In this document: piece after piece, positions 11,758-23,579 of the stretch
How positions within the stretch are numbered: the first letter of the stretch is position 1
Layout of the letters: each line of letters starts with the position of its first letter
From: Sciurus carolinensis
Taxonomy: Eukaryota; Chordata; Mammalia; Rodentia; Sciuridae
Length of the DNA: 64,000 nt
Assembly: GCF_902686445.1 (NCBI RefSeq)
Contig: NC_062220.1
Span: 93,558,143-93,622,142 of the forward strand
Direction: 5' to 3'
The notes under the pieces: generated by a model
Databases searched by the model: none
What the model was told of the DNA's origin: nothing
What the model saw: only the letters and a program-made list of their open reading frames with translations
Translations under genes and position numbers: made by a program

Positions 11758-12252
11758 GGCAGGCTCTCTTCACGGGGCGATCCAAGATGGCGGCCTAGAG
11801 GGAGACTGCACCCCCGGTCGCTCCAGAACCCTGGAGTTAAGAAGGGGAGGCATTGAGAGACTCGGACTGAAATAGAGCCACGGGTGAGTCTGCCCACTGG
11901 GTAAAGCTCGGTCCGGGGGGCAGGCCCAGATAGAGGTGGCTTATTGGAGCCGGGCAGGGCAGCTAGAGTCTTCCCAAGGTAGCCTTCCACACTCCGGCAG
12001 TGGGCTCCTCCCACACGGCCAGCTGCACGGCGCAGACCCACAGTGAGAGCATTTCCGCACAGAGCCAGTTCCAAAACGTGGAACCAGTAGGGGGCTAGGG
12101 GCAGTTTTCTTCGGATGAGCTGCTTTATCAGATTCCTCCAAGACATCAGGCTACTGAAGGCTAGGAGGTGATACACTGGAAATCTACCAGGACACTATAA
12201 GCCAGTAGCGGAAAACTGCAATATCTCAGGGTCCCACTGACAACTGACCAAT
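11758..12252 (+). promoter_or_regulatory. L1 type-1 5' UTR/promoter with YY1-type site
   Basis: AAGATGGCGG at 11784-11793 matches the YY1 site that fixes transcription start in human L1. The region is GC-rich with retained CpGs. Only one promoter unit is present, beginning with the tail (CAGGCTCTCTTCACGGGGCG) of a preceding unit. Confidence 0.7.
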
Positions 12253-13157
12253 ATGAGAAAACAAGGGAAGAAAATGTTCCAAACAAACCTAGATACTACA
12301 TCAATAAAACCCAATGACAGCACAGCAGAAGAAATGTCAGAAAGGGAGTTCAGAATGTACGTAATTAAAACGATCAGGGAAGCTAATGAGGAGATGAAAG
12401 AGCAAATGCAGGCATTGAAGGAGGAGATGAAAGAGCAAATGCAGGCATTAAATGATCGCACCAATCAACAGTTAAAAGACCAAATACGGGAAGCAAGAGA
12501 TCATTTCAATAAAGAGTTAGAGATACTGAAAAAAAAGCAAACTGAAATACTTGAAATGAAGGAAACAATAAACCAAGTTAAAAACTCCATAGAAAGCATA
12601 ATCAATAGGATAGAACACCTGGAAGACAGAACCTCAGACATTGAAGACAAATTATTTAACCTTGAAAGCAAAGTTGGCCAAACAGAAAAGATGGTAAGAA
12701 ATCATGAACAGAATCTACAAGAATTATGGATATCATGAAAAGGCCAAATTTAAGAATTATTGGGATTGAGGAAGGCTTAGAGAAACAAGCCAAAGGAATG
12801 AACAATCTATTCAATGAAATAATAACAGAAAATTTCCCAAATCTGAAGAATGAAATGGAAAACCAAGTACAAGAGGCTTATAGAACTCCAAACATACAAA
12901 ATTACAACAGACCCACACCAAGGCACATTATTATGAAAATACCTAACATACAAAATAAAGACAGAATTTTAAAGGCTGCGAGAGAAAAGAATCAAATTAC
13001 ATTCAGAGGGAAACCAATAAGAATATCAGCAGATTTTTCAATCCAGACCCTAAAAGCTAGAAGGGCCTGGAACAACATATACCAAGCCCTGAGAGAAAAC
13101 GGATGCCAACCAAGAATCTTATACCCAGGAAAACTTACCTTCAAATTTGACGATGAA
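12253..13157 (+). pseudogene. L1 ORF1 (RNA-binding chaperone), one frameshift
   Basis: The first frame starts MRKQGKKMFQTNLDTTS and has a coiled coil with two EMKEQMQAL units. At 12728 one G is missing (TTATGGATATC against TTATGGGATATC in other copies), which ends the frame at 12738. The second frame carries the RRM and C-terminal domain (RPTPRHIIMKIPNIQNKDRI, ITFRGKPIRI) and stops at 13157-13159. ORF1p binds L1 RNA as a trimer. Confidence 0.9.
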
Positions 13158-13343
13158 TAAGATCCTTCCATGATAAACAAAAGCTAAAGGAATTTACAAA
13201 AAGAAAGCCAGCATTACAGAACATTCTCAGCAAAATATTCCATGAGGAAGAGATGAAAAACAATGATGCAAATCAGCAACAGGAGGCGCTAGCCTAAAGG
13301 AATAGCCAAATAAAGGAGAAACCAAATCATGTCAAAAACAAAT

Positions 13344-16300
13344 ATGAGTCAATTCACTGGGAATACAAATCATATCACAATAATAACCCTGAATGTTAAT
13401 GGCCTGAATTCATCAATCAAAAACACAGACTGGAAGATTGGATTAAAAAGAAAAATCCAACAATATGCTGCCTGCAAGAGACTCACCTCATAGAAAGAGA
13501 CACCCATAGACTAAAGGTGAAAGGATGGGGAAAAACATACCATGCACACGGACACAGCAAAAAAGCTGGAGTATCCATCCTCATCTCAGATAATGTGGAC
13601 TTCAAACCAAAACTAGTCAGAAGGGATAAAGAAGGACATTACATGCTGCTTAAGGGAAGCATAAATCAGCAAGACATAACAATCATAAATATCTATGCCC
13701 CGAACATTGGCTCATCCACGTACGTCAAACAAATCCTTCTCAATTACAGAATTCAAATAGACCACAACACAATAATACTAGGCGATTTTAACACACCTCT
13801 CTCACCACTGGATAGATCGTCCAAACAAAAATTGAATAAAGAAACTATAGATCTCAACAACACAATCAGCAATTTAGACTTAACGGACATATATAGAATA
13901 TACCATCCAACAAAGAACGAATACACTTTCTTCTCAGCAGCCCATGGATCCTTCTCTAAAATAGACCATATTTTATGCCACAAAGCTACTGTTAGCAAAT
14001 ACAAGAAGATAGAGATACTACCTTGTACTCTATCAGATCATAATGGATTGAAATTAGAAATAAATGACAGAATAAAAAACAGAAACTTCTCCAATACCTG
14101 GAGATTAAATAATACACTATTATATGATGAATGGATAACAGAAGACATCAGGAGGGAAATAAAAAAATTCTTAGAAGTAAACGAGAACAAAGACACATCA
14201 TATCAAAATCTCTGGGACACTGTGAAAGCAGTACTTAGAGGAAGATTTATTTCATGGGGTGCATTCAAAAAAAGAAGTAAAAATCAACAAATAAACAACT
14301 TAACACTACAGCTCAAAGCACTAGAAAAAGAAGAGCAGACCAATACCAAAAGTAGTAGAAGACAGGAAATAGTTAAAATCAGAGCCGAAATCAACGAAAT
14401 CGAAACAAAAGAAACAATTGGAAAAATTAACAAAATAAATAGTTGGTTCTTTGAAAAAATAAATAAAATTGATAAACCCTTAGCCACACTAACAAAGAGA
14501 AAGAGGGAGAAAACTCAAATTACTAAAATTCGGAATGAACAAGGAAACATCACAACAGACACGAGTGAAATACAAAACATAATTAGAAGCTATTTTGAAA
14601 ATCTATACTCCAACAAAACAGAAAACCTCGAAGACATCAACAAATTTCTAGAGACATATGAACTACCTAAACTGAACGAGAAGGACATACACAACTTAAA
14701 TAAACCAATTTCAAGCAATGAAATAGAAGAGGTCATCAAAAGCCTACCAACAAAGAAAAGTCCAGGACCAGATGGGTTCTCAGCCGAGTTCTACAAAACC
14801 TTTAAAGAAGAGCTCATTCCAATACTTCTCAAACTATTCCATGAAATAGAAGAGGAGGGAACCCTACCAAACTAGTTCTATGAAGCCAATATCACCCTGA
14901 TACCTAAACCAGACAGAGACACATCGAGGAAAGAAAATTTCAGACCAATATCCTTAATGAATATCGATGCAAAAATTCTCAACAAAATTTTAGCAAATCG
15001 CATACAAATATATATTAAAAAGATAGTGCACCACGATCAAGTGGGTTTATCCCAGGGATGCAAGGTTGGTTCAACATTTGGAAATCAATAAATGTAATTC
15101 ACCATATCAACAGACTTAAAGTTAAGAATCACATGATTATTTCAATAGATGCAGAAAAAGCATTTGATAAAATACAGCATCCCTTCATGCTCAAAACACT
15201 AGAAAAAATAGGGATAGTGGGAACATTCCTAAACATTATAAAGGCAATCTACGCTAAGCCCATGGCTAATATCATTCTAAATGGTGAAAAACTGAAAGCG
15301 TTCCCCCTAAAAACTGGAACAAGGCAGGGATGCCCTCTTTCACCGCTTCTATTCAACATCGTCCTTGAGACTCTAGCCAGAGCAATCAGACAAACCAAAG
15401 AAATTAAAGGGATACGAATAGGAAAAGAAGAACTCAAACTATCCCTGTTCGCTGATGACATGATTATATATTTAGAGGAACCTGGAAATTCCACCAGAAA
15501 ACTTTTAGAACTCATAAGTGAATTCAGTAAAGTAGCAGGTTACAAGATCAATGCTCATAAATCCAATGCATTTTTATACATAAGTGATGAATCTTCAGAA
15601 AGAGAAATTAGGAAAACTACCCCATTCACAATAGCATCGAAAAAAATAAAATACTTGGGAATCAATCTCACAAAAGAGGTGAAAGACCTCTACAATGAGA
15701 ACTACAGAACACTAAAGAAAGAAATTAAAGAAAACCTTAGAAGATGGAAAGATCTCCCATGTTCCTGGATAGGCAGAATTAATATTGTCAAAATGGCTAT
15801 ACTACCTAAAGTGCTATACAGATTCAATGCAATTCCAATTAAAATCCCAATGATGTACCTTACAGAAATAGAGCAAGCAATTATGAAATTCATCTGGAAG
15901 AATAAAAAACCTAGAATAGCTAAAGCAATCCTCAGTAGCAAGAGCGAAGCAGGGGGTATTGCAATACCAGATCTTCAACTCTACTACAAAGCAATAGTAA
16001 CAAAAAACGGCATGGTATTGGTACCAAAATAGACAGGTAGATCAATGGTACAGAATAGAGGACATGGACACAAACCCAAATAAATACAATTTTCTCATAC
16101 TAGACAAAGGTTCCAACAATATGCAATGGAGAAAAGATAGCCTCTTCAACAAATGGTGCTGGGAAAACTGGAAAACCATATGCAATAGAATGAAATTAAA
16201 CCCCTATCTCTCACCCTACACAAAACTCAACTCAAAATGGATCAAGGACCTCGGAATCAGACCAGAGACCCTGCATCTTATAGAAGAAAAAGTAGGTCCA

Positions 16301-17174
16301 AATCTTCAACTTTGGCTCAGGATCAGATTTCCTTAACAGGACTCCCATAGCACAAGAAATAAAAGCAAGAATCAACAACTGGGATAGATTCAAACTTAAA
16401 AGCTTTCTCTCAGCAAAGGAAACTATCAGAAATGTGAAGAGAGAGCCTACAGAGTGGGAGAATATCTTTGCCAACCATACCTCAGATAGAGCGCTAATTT
16501 CCAGAATCTATAAAGAACTCAAAAAACTCTACACAAAGAATACAAATAATCCAATCAACAAATGGGCTAAGGAAATGAACAGACACTTCACAGAAGAAGA
16601 TGTACAAGTAATCAACAGATATATGAAGAAATGTTCAACATCCCTAGTAATAAGGGAAATGCAAATCAAAACTACCCTAAGATTTCATCTCACCCCAATT
16701 AGAATGGCGATTATCAAGAATACAAGCAACAATAGGTGTTGGCGAGGATGTGGTGAAAAAGGAACACTCATACATTGCTGGTGGGGTTGCAAATTAGTGC
16801 AGCCACTCTGGAAAGCAGTGTGGAGATTCCTCAGAAAGCTTGGAATGGAAACACCATTTGACCCAGCTATCCCACTCCTTGGCCTATACCCAAAGGACTT
16901 AAAATCAGCATACTACAGAGATACAGCCACATCAATGTTCATTGCTGCTCAATTCACCATAGCCAGATTGTGGAACCAACCTAGATGCCCTTCAGTTGAT
17001 GAATGGATAAAGAAACTGTGGCATATTTATACAATGGAATATTACTCCGCAATGAAGAATGATAAAATTATGGCATTTGTAGGCAAATGGTCGAAATTGG
17101 AGAATATCATGCTAAGTGAGATAAGCCAATCTCAAAAAACTAAAGGACGAATGATCTCGCTGATAAGCGGATGA
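13344..17174 (+). pseudogene. L1 ORF2 (endonuclease/reverse transcriptase), broken
   Basis: Breaks are visible: a frameshift near 13423, a TCA-to-TAG stop at 14873-14875, a missing C near 15047 and an extra A near 16006. The longest pieces are 452 codons (EN domain with IILGDFN and [10 protein letters not shown], plus the linker) and 324 codons (RT with [14 protein letters not shown]). The C-terminal Cys-rich segment ([18 protein letters not shown]) survives. The linker codon that is TGA in three sister copies is AGG here. Confidence 0.92.
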
Positions 17175-17189
17175 GGACATATAATGGGG

Positions 17190-17358
17190 GGTGGGAGGGG
17201 CTAGCATTAGGTTTAGGTTTAGGTTTAGAGTTAGGCTAAGGAGAGCGGTAAGAATGAAGGAAAGAAGGACTGTGTAGAGGGAAAAGAGGGGTGGGAGGGG
17301 TGGGGGGAGGGGAAAAATAAAATAAACATCATTACCCTATGTAAATGTAAAAAAAAAA
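17190..17358 (+). mobile_element. L1 copy A 3' UTR with telomere-like tract and early A tail
   Basis: A G-rich stretch contains TTAGGTTTAGGTTTAGG, then GGGGTGGGGGGAGGGG. It ends just after ACCCTATGTAAATGT with a run of A, about 20 nt past AAATAAACATC. Sister copies continue roughly 90 bp further. Confidence 0.8.
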
Positions 17359-17636
17359 AATGTCAGTATATGAGTTATGTTGCTCATATTTATAAAACAT
17401 AATATATACATCTTAGAGAAATGTAAAACGAACACCTTTGTACTATTTAGCGCCTAAGAAAGAAATGGGACTGTAATATTGAAGCACCCAGTACCCTTCC
17501 TGGGTCACTTTCTCTCCTAGAATTAAACACTAGTCCAAGTTTTCTATCAATTATGCCTATACTTTCATGGCTTTGCAACCCTGTATCTTCTTAAAATAAT
17601 TTTGATTACTTTTTAGGCTATATACAAAATATATGT

Positions 17637-17684
17637 ATGCATACATGTGTGTATATATATATATACACACACACATTTATACAC
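17637..17684. repeat. TA/CA simple repeat
   Basis: GTGTATATATATATATACAC with further CA runs; it resumes as TATATATTATTTATATATA after the module at 17685-17806. Confidence 0.8.
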
Positions 17685-17806
17685 ACAGATTCCTTTGGAA
17701 GGAGGAAGCCATGGCGGATGGATGATCATGTCCTAGCTTACCCAGTGTGGAGCTCTAGAGAAAAGACTGACTGTTGGAGGAGTCCAGAGTTCAGCAGAAG
17801 GGCCAT
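17685..17806 (+). repeat. unidentified ~120-bp module, copy 2
   Basis: Same module as at 11246-11361 in the same orientation, but here it interrupts a TA/CA microsatellite. It retains the parallel open frame (SFGRRKPWRMDDHVLAYPV). Confidence 0.75.
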
Positions 17807-17879
17807 ATATATTATTTATATATATACCCACATATATTTTGATGACTTCATTTTTTAATCTTTAACATTATACTTGAGA

Positions 17880-18043
17880 TTCATTTCTGTTGCTGCTTGT
17901 GGCCATAGATCACTTTCACTCCTTAACAATATTCCATTGTATGGAATATTTCATTTTATCCATTCTAGACTCTATGAATGTAGTTGTAATTGTTTTCCCT
18001 TGTATATTTTTTTGCAAGAATACACTGAAGTGTAATTAATCAT
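17880..18043 (-). mobile_element. ancient L1 3' end
   Basis: ACAATATTCCATTGTATGGA and TTTTATCCATTCTAGACTC read as the reverse of an old ORF2 end. Confidence 0.5.
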
Positions 18044-18289
18044 TTCTTTTTTTAAATTTATTTTATTGTACACAAATGGGATACATACTGTTTCTCTGTT
18101 TGTACATGAAGTAAAGGCATACCATTTGTGTAGTCATACTTTTACATAGGATAATAGTGTTTGATTCATTCCGTTATTCTTTCCTTCCCTCCTTCCCTCC
18201 CACCCCTCTTTGTCCTCTACACAGTTCCTCTTTCCTCCATTCTTACCTCCTTCCCACCCCCCACTGTGTGTCATAATCCACTGATCAAG

Positions 18290-18414
18290 GAGATCATTCA
18301 TCCTTTGGATTTTTGAGATTGGTTTATCTCACTTAGCATGATATTCTGCAATTTCATCCATTTGCCTGCAAATGCCATAATTTTATTATTCTTTATGGCT
18401 GAGTAATATTCCAT

Positions 18415-18451
<37 letters not shown>

Positions 18452-21000
18452 CACAGTTTCTTTATCCATTCATCAATTAAGGACATCTAGGTTGGTTCCA
18501 CAATCTGGCTATTGTGAACTGAGCAGCTATGAACATTGATGTGGCTGTATCTCTGTAGTATGCTGATTTTAATCCTTTGGGTATAGACCAAGGAGTGGGA
18601 TAGCAGGGTCAAATGGTGTTTCCATTCCAAGGTTTCTAAGGAGTCCCACACTGCTTTCCAGAGTGGCTGCACTAATTTGCAGCCCCACCAGCAATGTATG
18701 AGTGTACCTTTCTCCCCACATCCTCGCCAACACCTGTTGTTGCTTCTATTCTTGATAATCGCCATTCTAATTAGAGTGAGATGGAATCGTAGGGTGGTTT
18801 TGATTTGCATTTCTCTTATTACTAGAGATGTTGAACATTTTTCCATATGTTTGTTGACTGCTTGTAGATCTTCTTCTGTGAAGTGTCTATTCATTTCCTT
18901 AGCCCATTTGTTGATTGGATTATTTGCATTCTTGGTGGAGTTTTTTGAGTTCTTTATAGATTCTGGAGATTAGTGCTCTAACTGAAGTATGATTGGCAAA
19001 GATTTTCTCCCACTCTGTAGGCTCTTTCTTTGCATTGCTGATAGTTTCCTTTGCTGAGAGAAAGCTTTTAAGTTTGAATCTATCCCAGTTATTGATTCTT
19101 GCTTTTATTTCTTGTGCTATGGGAGTCCTGTTGAGGAAGTCTGGTCCTAAGCCGACATGTTGAAGCTGGGACCTACTCTTTCTTCTATAAGATGCAAGGT
19201 CTCTGGTCTGATTCCGAGGTTCTTAATCCATTTTGAGTTTAGTTTCGAGCATGGTGAGAGATATGGGTTTAGTTTCATTCTGTTGCATATGGATTTCCAG
19301 TTCTCCCAGCACCATTTGTTGAAGAGGCTATCTTTTCTCCATTGCATATTTTTGACCGCTTTGTCTAGGATGAGAAAATTGTATTTATTTGGGTTTGTGT
19401 CCATGTCCTCTATTCTGTACCATTGATCCACCTTTCTATTTTGGTACCAATACCATGCCGTTTTTGTTACTATTGCTTTGTAGTAGAGTTGAAGATCTGG
19501 TATTGCGATACCCCCTGCTTCACTCTTTCTGCCAAGGATTACTTTAGCTATTCTGGGTTTTTTATTCTTCCAGATGAATTTCATAATTGCTTGCTCTATT
19601 TCTGTAAGGTACATCATTGGGATTTTAATTGGAATTGCATTGAATCTGTATAGCACTTTTGGTAGTATGGCCATTTTGACAATATTAATTCTGCCTATCC
19701 AGGAACACGGGAGATCTTTCCATCTTCTAAGGTTTTCTTTAATTTCTTTCTTTAGTGTTCTGTAGTTCTCATTGTAGAGGTCTTTCACCTCTTTTGTGAG
19801 ATTGATTCCCAAGTATTTTATTTTTTCGATGCTATTGTGAATGGGGTAGTTTTTCTAATTTCTCTTTCTGAAGATTCATCACTTATATATAAAAATGCCT
19901 TAGATTTATGTGCATTGATCTTATATCCCGCTACTTTACTGAATTCACTTATGAGATCTAAAAGTTGTCTGGTGGAATTTCCAGGTTCCTCTAAGTATAT
20001 AATCATATCATCAGCAAATAGGGATAGTTTGAGTTCTTCTTTTCCTATTCGTATCCCTTTAATTTCTTTGGTTTGTCTAATTGCTCTGGCTAGAGTTTCA
20101 AGGACGATATTGAAAAGAAGTGGTGAAAGAGGGCATTCCTGCCTTGTTCCAGTTTTTGGGGGAATGCTTTCAGTTTTTCACCATTTAGAATGATATTAGC
20201 CATGGACTTAGCATAGATGGCCTTTAAAATGTTAAGGAATGTTCCCACTATCCCTATTTTTTCTAGTGTTTTGAGCATGAAGGGGTGCTGTATTTTATCA
20301 AATGCTTTTTCTGCATCTATTGAAATAATCATGTGATTCTTGACTTTAAGTCTGTTGATATGGTGAATTACATTTATTGATTTCCTAATGTTGAACCAAC
20401 CTTGCATCCCTGGGATGAAACCCACTTGATCATGGTGCACTATCTTTTTAATATGTTTTTGTATGCAATTTGCTAAAATTTTGTTGAGAATTTTTGCGTC
20501 GATGTTCACTAAGGATATTGGTCTGAAATTTTGTTTCCTCGATGTGTCTCTGTCTGGTTTAGGTATCAGGGTAATATTGGCCTCATAGAATGAGTTGGGG
20601 AGGGTTCCCTCCTCTTCTATTTTATGGAATAGTTTGAGAAGTATTGGAATGAGCTCTTCTTTAAAGGTTTTGTAGAACTCGGCTGAGAACCCATCTGGTC
20701 CTGGACTTTTCCCGGATGGTAGGCTTTAATGACTTCTATTTCATTACTTGAGATTGGTCTATTTAAATTGTGTATGTCCTCCTCGTTCAGTTTAGGTAAT
20801 TCATATGTCTCTAGAAACCTGTTGATGTCTTCGAAATTTTCTATTTTGTTGGAGTATAGATTTTCAAAATAGCTTCTAATTATGTTTTGTATTTCAGTCG
20901 TGTCTCTTGTGATATTTCCTTGTTCATTCCGAATTTTAGTGATTTGGGTTTTCTCTCATCTTCTCTTTGTTAGTGTGGCTAAAGGTTTATCAATTTTGTT
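18290..21000 (-). pseudogene. L1 ORF2 remnant (linker, RT, C-terminus)
   Basis: Reverse-strand fragments encode [31 protein letters not shown] and [18 protein letters not shown] segments. Frame breaks occur near 20160, 19805 and 18600. The same in-frame TGA as in copies E and F is present near 20957 (AGAAGA TGA GAG on the sense strand). Confidence 0.88.
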
Positions 21001-21566
21001 TATTATTTCATTGAATAGATTGTTCATTCCTTTGGTTTGTTTCTCTAAACCTTCCTCAATCCCAATAATTCTTAAATTTGGTCTTTTCATGATATCCCAT
21101 AATTCTTGTAGATTCTGTTCATGATTTCTTACCATCTTCTCTGTTTGGTCAACTTTGTTTTCAAGATTATTTTTTCTTCAATGTCAGAGGTTCTGTCTTC
21201 CAGGTGTTCTATCCTACTGGTTATGCTTTCTATGGAGTTCTTAATTTGGTTTATTGTTTTCTTCATTTCAAGGATTTCTGTTTGTTTTTTCTTTTCCTTC
21301 AGTATCTTTAACTCTTTATTGAAATGATCTTTTGCTTCCCATATTTGTTCTTTTAACTGTTGATTGGTGTAATCATTTAATGCCTGCATTTACTCTTTCA
21401 TCTCTTCCTTCAGTGCCTGCATTTGCTCTTTCATCTCCTCGTTTGCTTCCCTGATTATGTACATTCTGAACTCCCTTTCTGACATTTCTTCTGCTGTGCT
21501 GTCATTGGGTTTTATTGATATAGTATGTAGGTTTGTTTGGAACATTTTCTTCCCTTGTTTTCTCGT
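21001..21566 (-). pseudogene. L1 ORF1 N-terminal remnant, start codon lost
   Basis: The coiled-coil half is present with KEKKKQTEILEMK in frame. The start ATG is changed to ACG at 21566-21564, and a CAA-to-TAA change gives a stop in the EMKE*MQAL repeat. ORF1 ends abruptly after NNLFNEI at the deletion junction. Confidence 0.85.
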
Positions 21567-21719
21567 ATTGGTCAGGTATCAGTGGGACTCTGAGATATTG
21601 CAGATTTTCTCTTTGGCTTATAGTGTCCCTATAGATTTCCAGTATATCACCTCCCAGCCTTCGGTAGCCTGAAGTCTTGGAGGAACTTGATAATGCAGTG
21701 CTTCTGAAGAAAGCTGCCC

Positions 21720-22388
21720 CCAGCCCACTACTGGGTCCAGGGTTGGGGGCTGGTTTTGCATGGAAATTCTCTCACTGGGCGGTCCTGCTCCTAGAAGCTG
21801 GCTATAGACAGGGCCTGCCCTCGCCTGAGGAGCCAGGCTGCTAGGGGAAAGCCTCTCCCTGTCCTGCCTTGGTCCCAGAAGCTGCCTGCAGGCAGGGGCC
21901 CACCGCTGGGTTCAGGGCTTGGGGTTGGCTCTGTGCAGAAAAGCTCTCACTGGGCAGGCCTGCTCCAAGAAGCTGGCTGTGAACCCCACCTGGCGCCTGA
22001 GGGAGCAGGGCTGCTTCGGGAAGTCTCTGGTTGCCCTGCCCTCGTCCCAGAAGCCGCCTGCGGGCTGGGGCCTGCTGCTGGGTCTCGGGCTTGGGGTTGG
22101 TTCTGTGCGGAAAAGCTCTCACTGGGCGGCCTGCTCCAAGAAGCTGGCTGTGGATCAAGCCTGCCGCCGGAGGGAGCAGGGCTGCTTGGGGAAGTCTCTG
22201 GCTGCCCTGCCCTGCTCTGAGAAGCTGCTCCTGTCCAGGCCTGCCGCCCAGGGCCGAGCTTCACCCGGTGGGAGAGACTCACCCCATGGCTCTATGTTGG
22301 TCCGAGTCTCTCAATGCCTCCCATTCTTGAATCCTGGGTTCTGGAGCAACGGGAGATGCAGTCACCCTCTAGTCCGCCATCTTGGATC
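21720..22388 (-). promoter_or_regulatory. L1 type-1 5' UTR with tandem ~173-bp monomers
   Basis: CTCTCACTGGGC starts at 21769, 21944 and 22116, so three monomers of 172-175 bp, each with an AAGCTGGCTGTG-like and a GAAGTCTCTGG-like block. The YY1-type motif is at the 5' end. CpGs are retained. Confidence 0.85.
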
Positions 22389-22649
22389 CCTCTGTATTTA
22401 TTTTCATGTAATGTTCTTACAGAATAGCCAGAAACTTAAAAATAATTTAAAAGTTTATGCAGCAAAAGTTAATTTATTATTGAAGAAAGAAAAATATTTC
22501 TTACAAATGTAGCATACCCAAAGGGTTATGGTATTATAAAATCTGTGTGTGTGTCCAGAAATGTCCTTGGCCTTCGCCTTCACTCACCAACTCACCCAGA
22601 ACAACTCTGAGTCCTACAAGCTCCATTCACGGTGTCTTACATAGTTGCA

Positions 22650-22916
22650 CCATGGTTGACCCTTCATATTGTATCTTTACCATATCTTTTCTATGTTTAG
22701 ATATATGGATACTTACCATTGTGCCTATAACATTTACCATTGTAACATGTGCAGGTTTGTAGCCTGGTGCAACATGCTCTACCATATACCTAGGTGTTAG
22801 GAGGCCGGGCCACCTGTTTTTGTCAGTATACTCTATGATGTTTGCACAATAATGACATTGCCCAGTGACTCATTCCTCAGTACATATACTCGTAGTTAAG
22901 GGATGTACAACTGTAT
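22650..22916. mobile_element. DNA transposon relic (Tc1/mariner-Tigger type), copy 1
   Basis: Resembles the common eutherian element with CTATGATGTTTGCACAA, TTGCCCAGTGACTCATTCCT and a terminal AGTTAAGGGATGTACAACTG near a TA. Non-coding; the exact family name is not certain. Confidence 0.6.
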
Positions 22917-22968
22917 AAGAGTAGCAAAAATGGAAATACCTCAGAAATGGTTAAGCTATGCACACATA

Positions 22969-23159
22969 CAGTATCGTGCTGCATGAAGTTTCAGTGAACA
23001 ATGGACCACATACACAACAGTATTCCTATAGATCATATGATATAAATTACAGTGGTGCTGTAGCTGTCTTAAGTCTGTGTACACTGTGATATTCACACAA
23101 TGATAAACTTGCTAAACAAGTTTCAAAACATATCCCTATAACTAGGTGATATATGATTA
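22969..23159. mobile_element. DNA transposon relic (Tc1/mariner-Tigger type), copy 2
   Basis: Starts CAGTATCGTGCTGCATGAAG after TA and ends near GATATATGATTATG before TA. AGTGAACAATGGACCACATA is the inner motif of the same family as copy 1. Confidence 0.6.
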
Positions 23160-23169
23160 TGTACACAAA

Positions 23170-23575
23170 ACAGGATATTATATAGTCATTAAAGTTGTCT
23201 ATTTACAACAATATCATTTACATGTTTATATGTGAAAAGAAAGGCATGAAATAATTTAAAACTATGTTAGAAGAAAAAAATGAGCAAAAAAAAAAAAAAT
23301 GTATGGTTAAAAGAAAAGAATGAGGGGCTGGGGTTGTGGCTCAGTGGTAGAGTACTTACCTAGCAGGTGTGAGGCACTGAGTTCAATCCTCAGCACCACA
23401 TAAAAGTAAATGAATAAATAAAGGTCTATCAACATCTAAAAAATATTTTTTTAAAAAAAGAATGAACAAATCTATGAGATCTTAATACAGCTTATTGAAT
23501 GCTTTCCCCTCTCTTTCAAATTTCCAATTTTTTCCAAAATTAATTTTCAACAAGTACATTGCTTGTACAATAGAA
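23170..23575 (+). mobile_element. ancient L1 3' UTR, split by an ID SINE
   Basis: TTTCCAATTTTTTCCAAAAT and the flanking AT-rich text resemble old L1 3' UTRs. It is interrupted at 23324-23455. Confidence 0.4.
23324..23455 (+). mobile_element. ID SINE with TSD
   Basis: GGGGCTGGGGTTGTGGCTCA, box B GAGTTCAATCC and a CACATAAAAGTAAATGAATA tail. AAAAGAATGA at 23314-23323 and 23456-23465 is a perfect TSD. Confidence 0.9.
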
Positions 23576-23579
23576 GCAT

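Larger units (their letters stand above)
11744..17372 (+). mobile_element. full-length L1 copy A with TSD (type-1 promoter)
   Basis: AATGTCAGTATATG at 11744-11757 and 17359-17372 is a perfect 14-bp TSD. Between them are a 5' UTR, ORF1, ORF2 and a shortened 3' UTR with an A tail. L1s copy themselves by target-primed reverse transcription; this copy is disabled by several frameshifts and a stop. Confidence 0.93.
18046..22388 (-). mobile_element. L1 copy B, 5' end present, internal deletion
   Basis: It reads from GGGATCCAAGATGGCGG at 22388-22372 to a T-rich tail at 18046. The 5' UTR and ORF1 are present, but ORF1 joins directly to the ORF2 linker near 21000, removing the rest of ORF1 and the endonuclease domain. 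No clear TSD was found. Confidence 0.9.

Noticed and set aside
15249..15515. Hydrophobic antisense ORFs opposite L1 ORF2 (also at 46395, 57304, 57757)
   Set aside because: They recur in every L1 copy only because they mirror conserved ORF2 codons.
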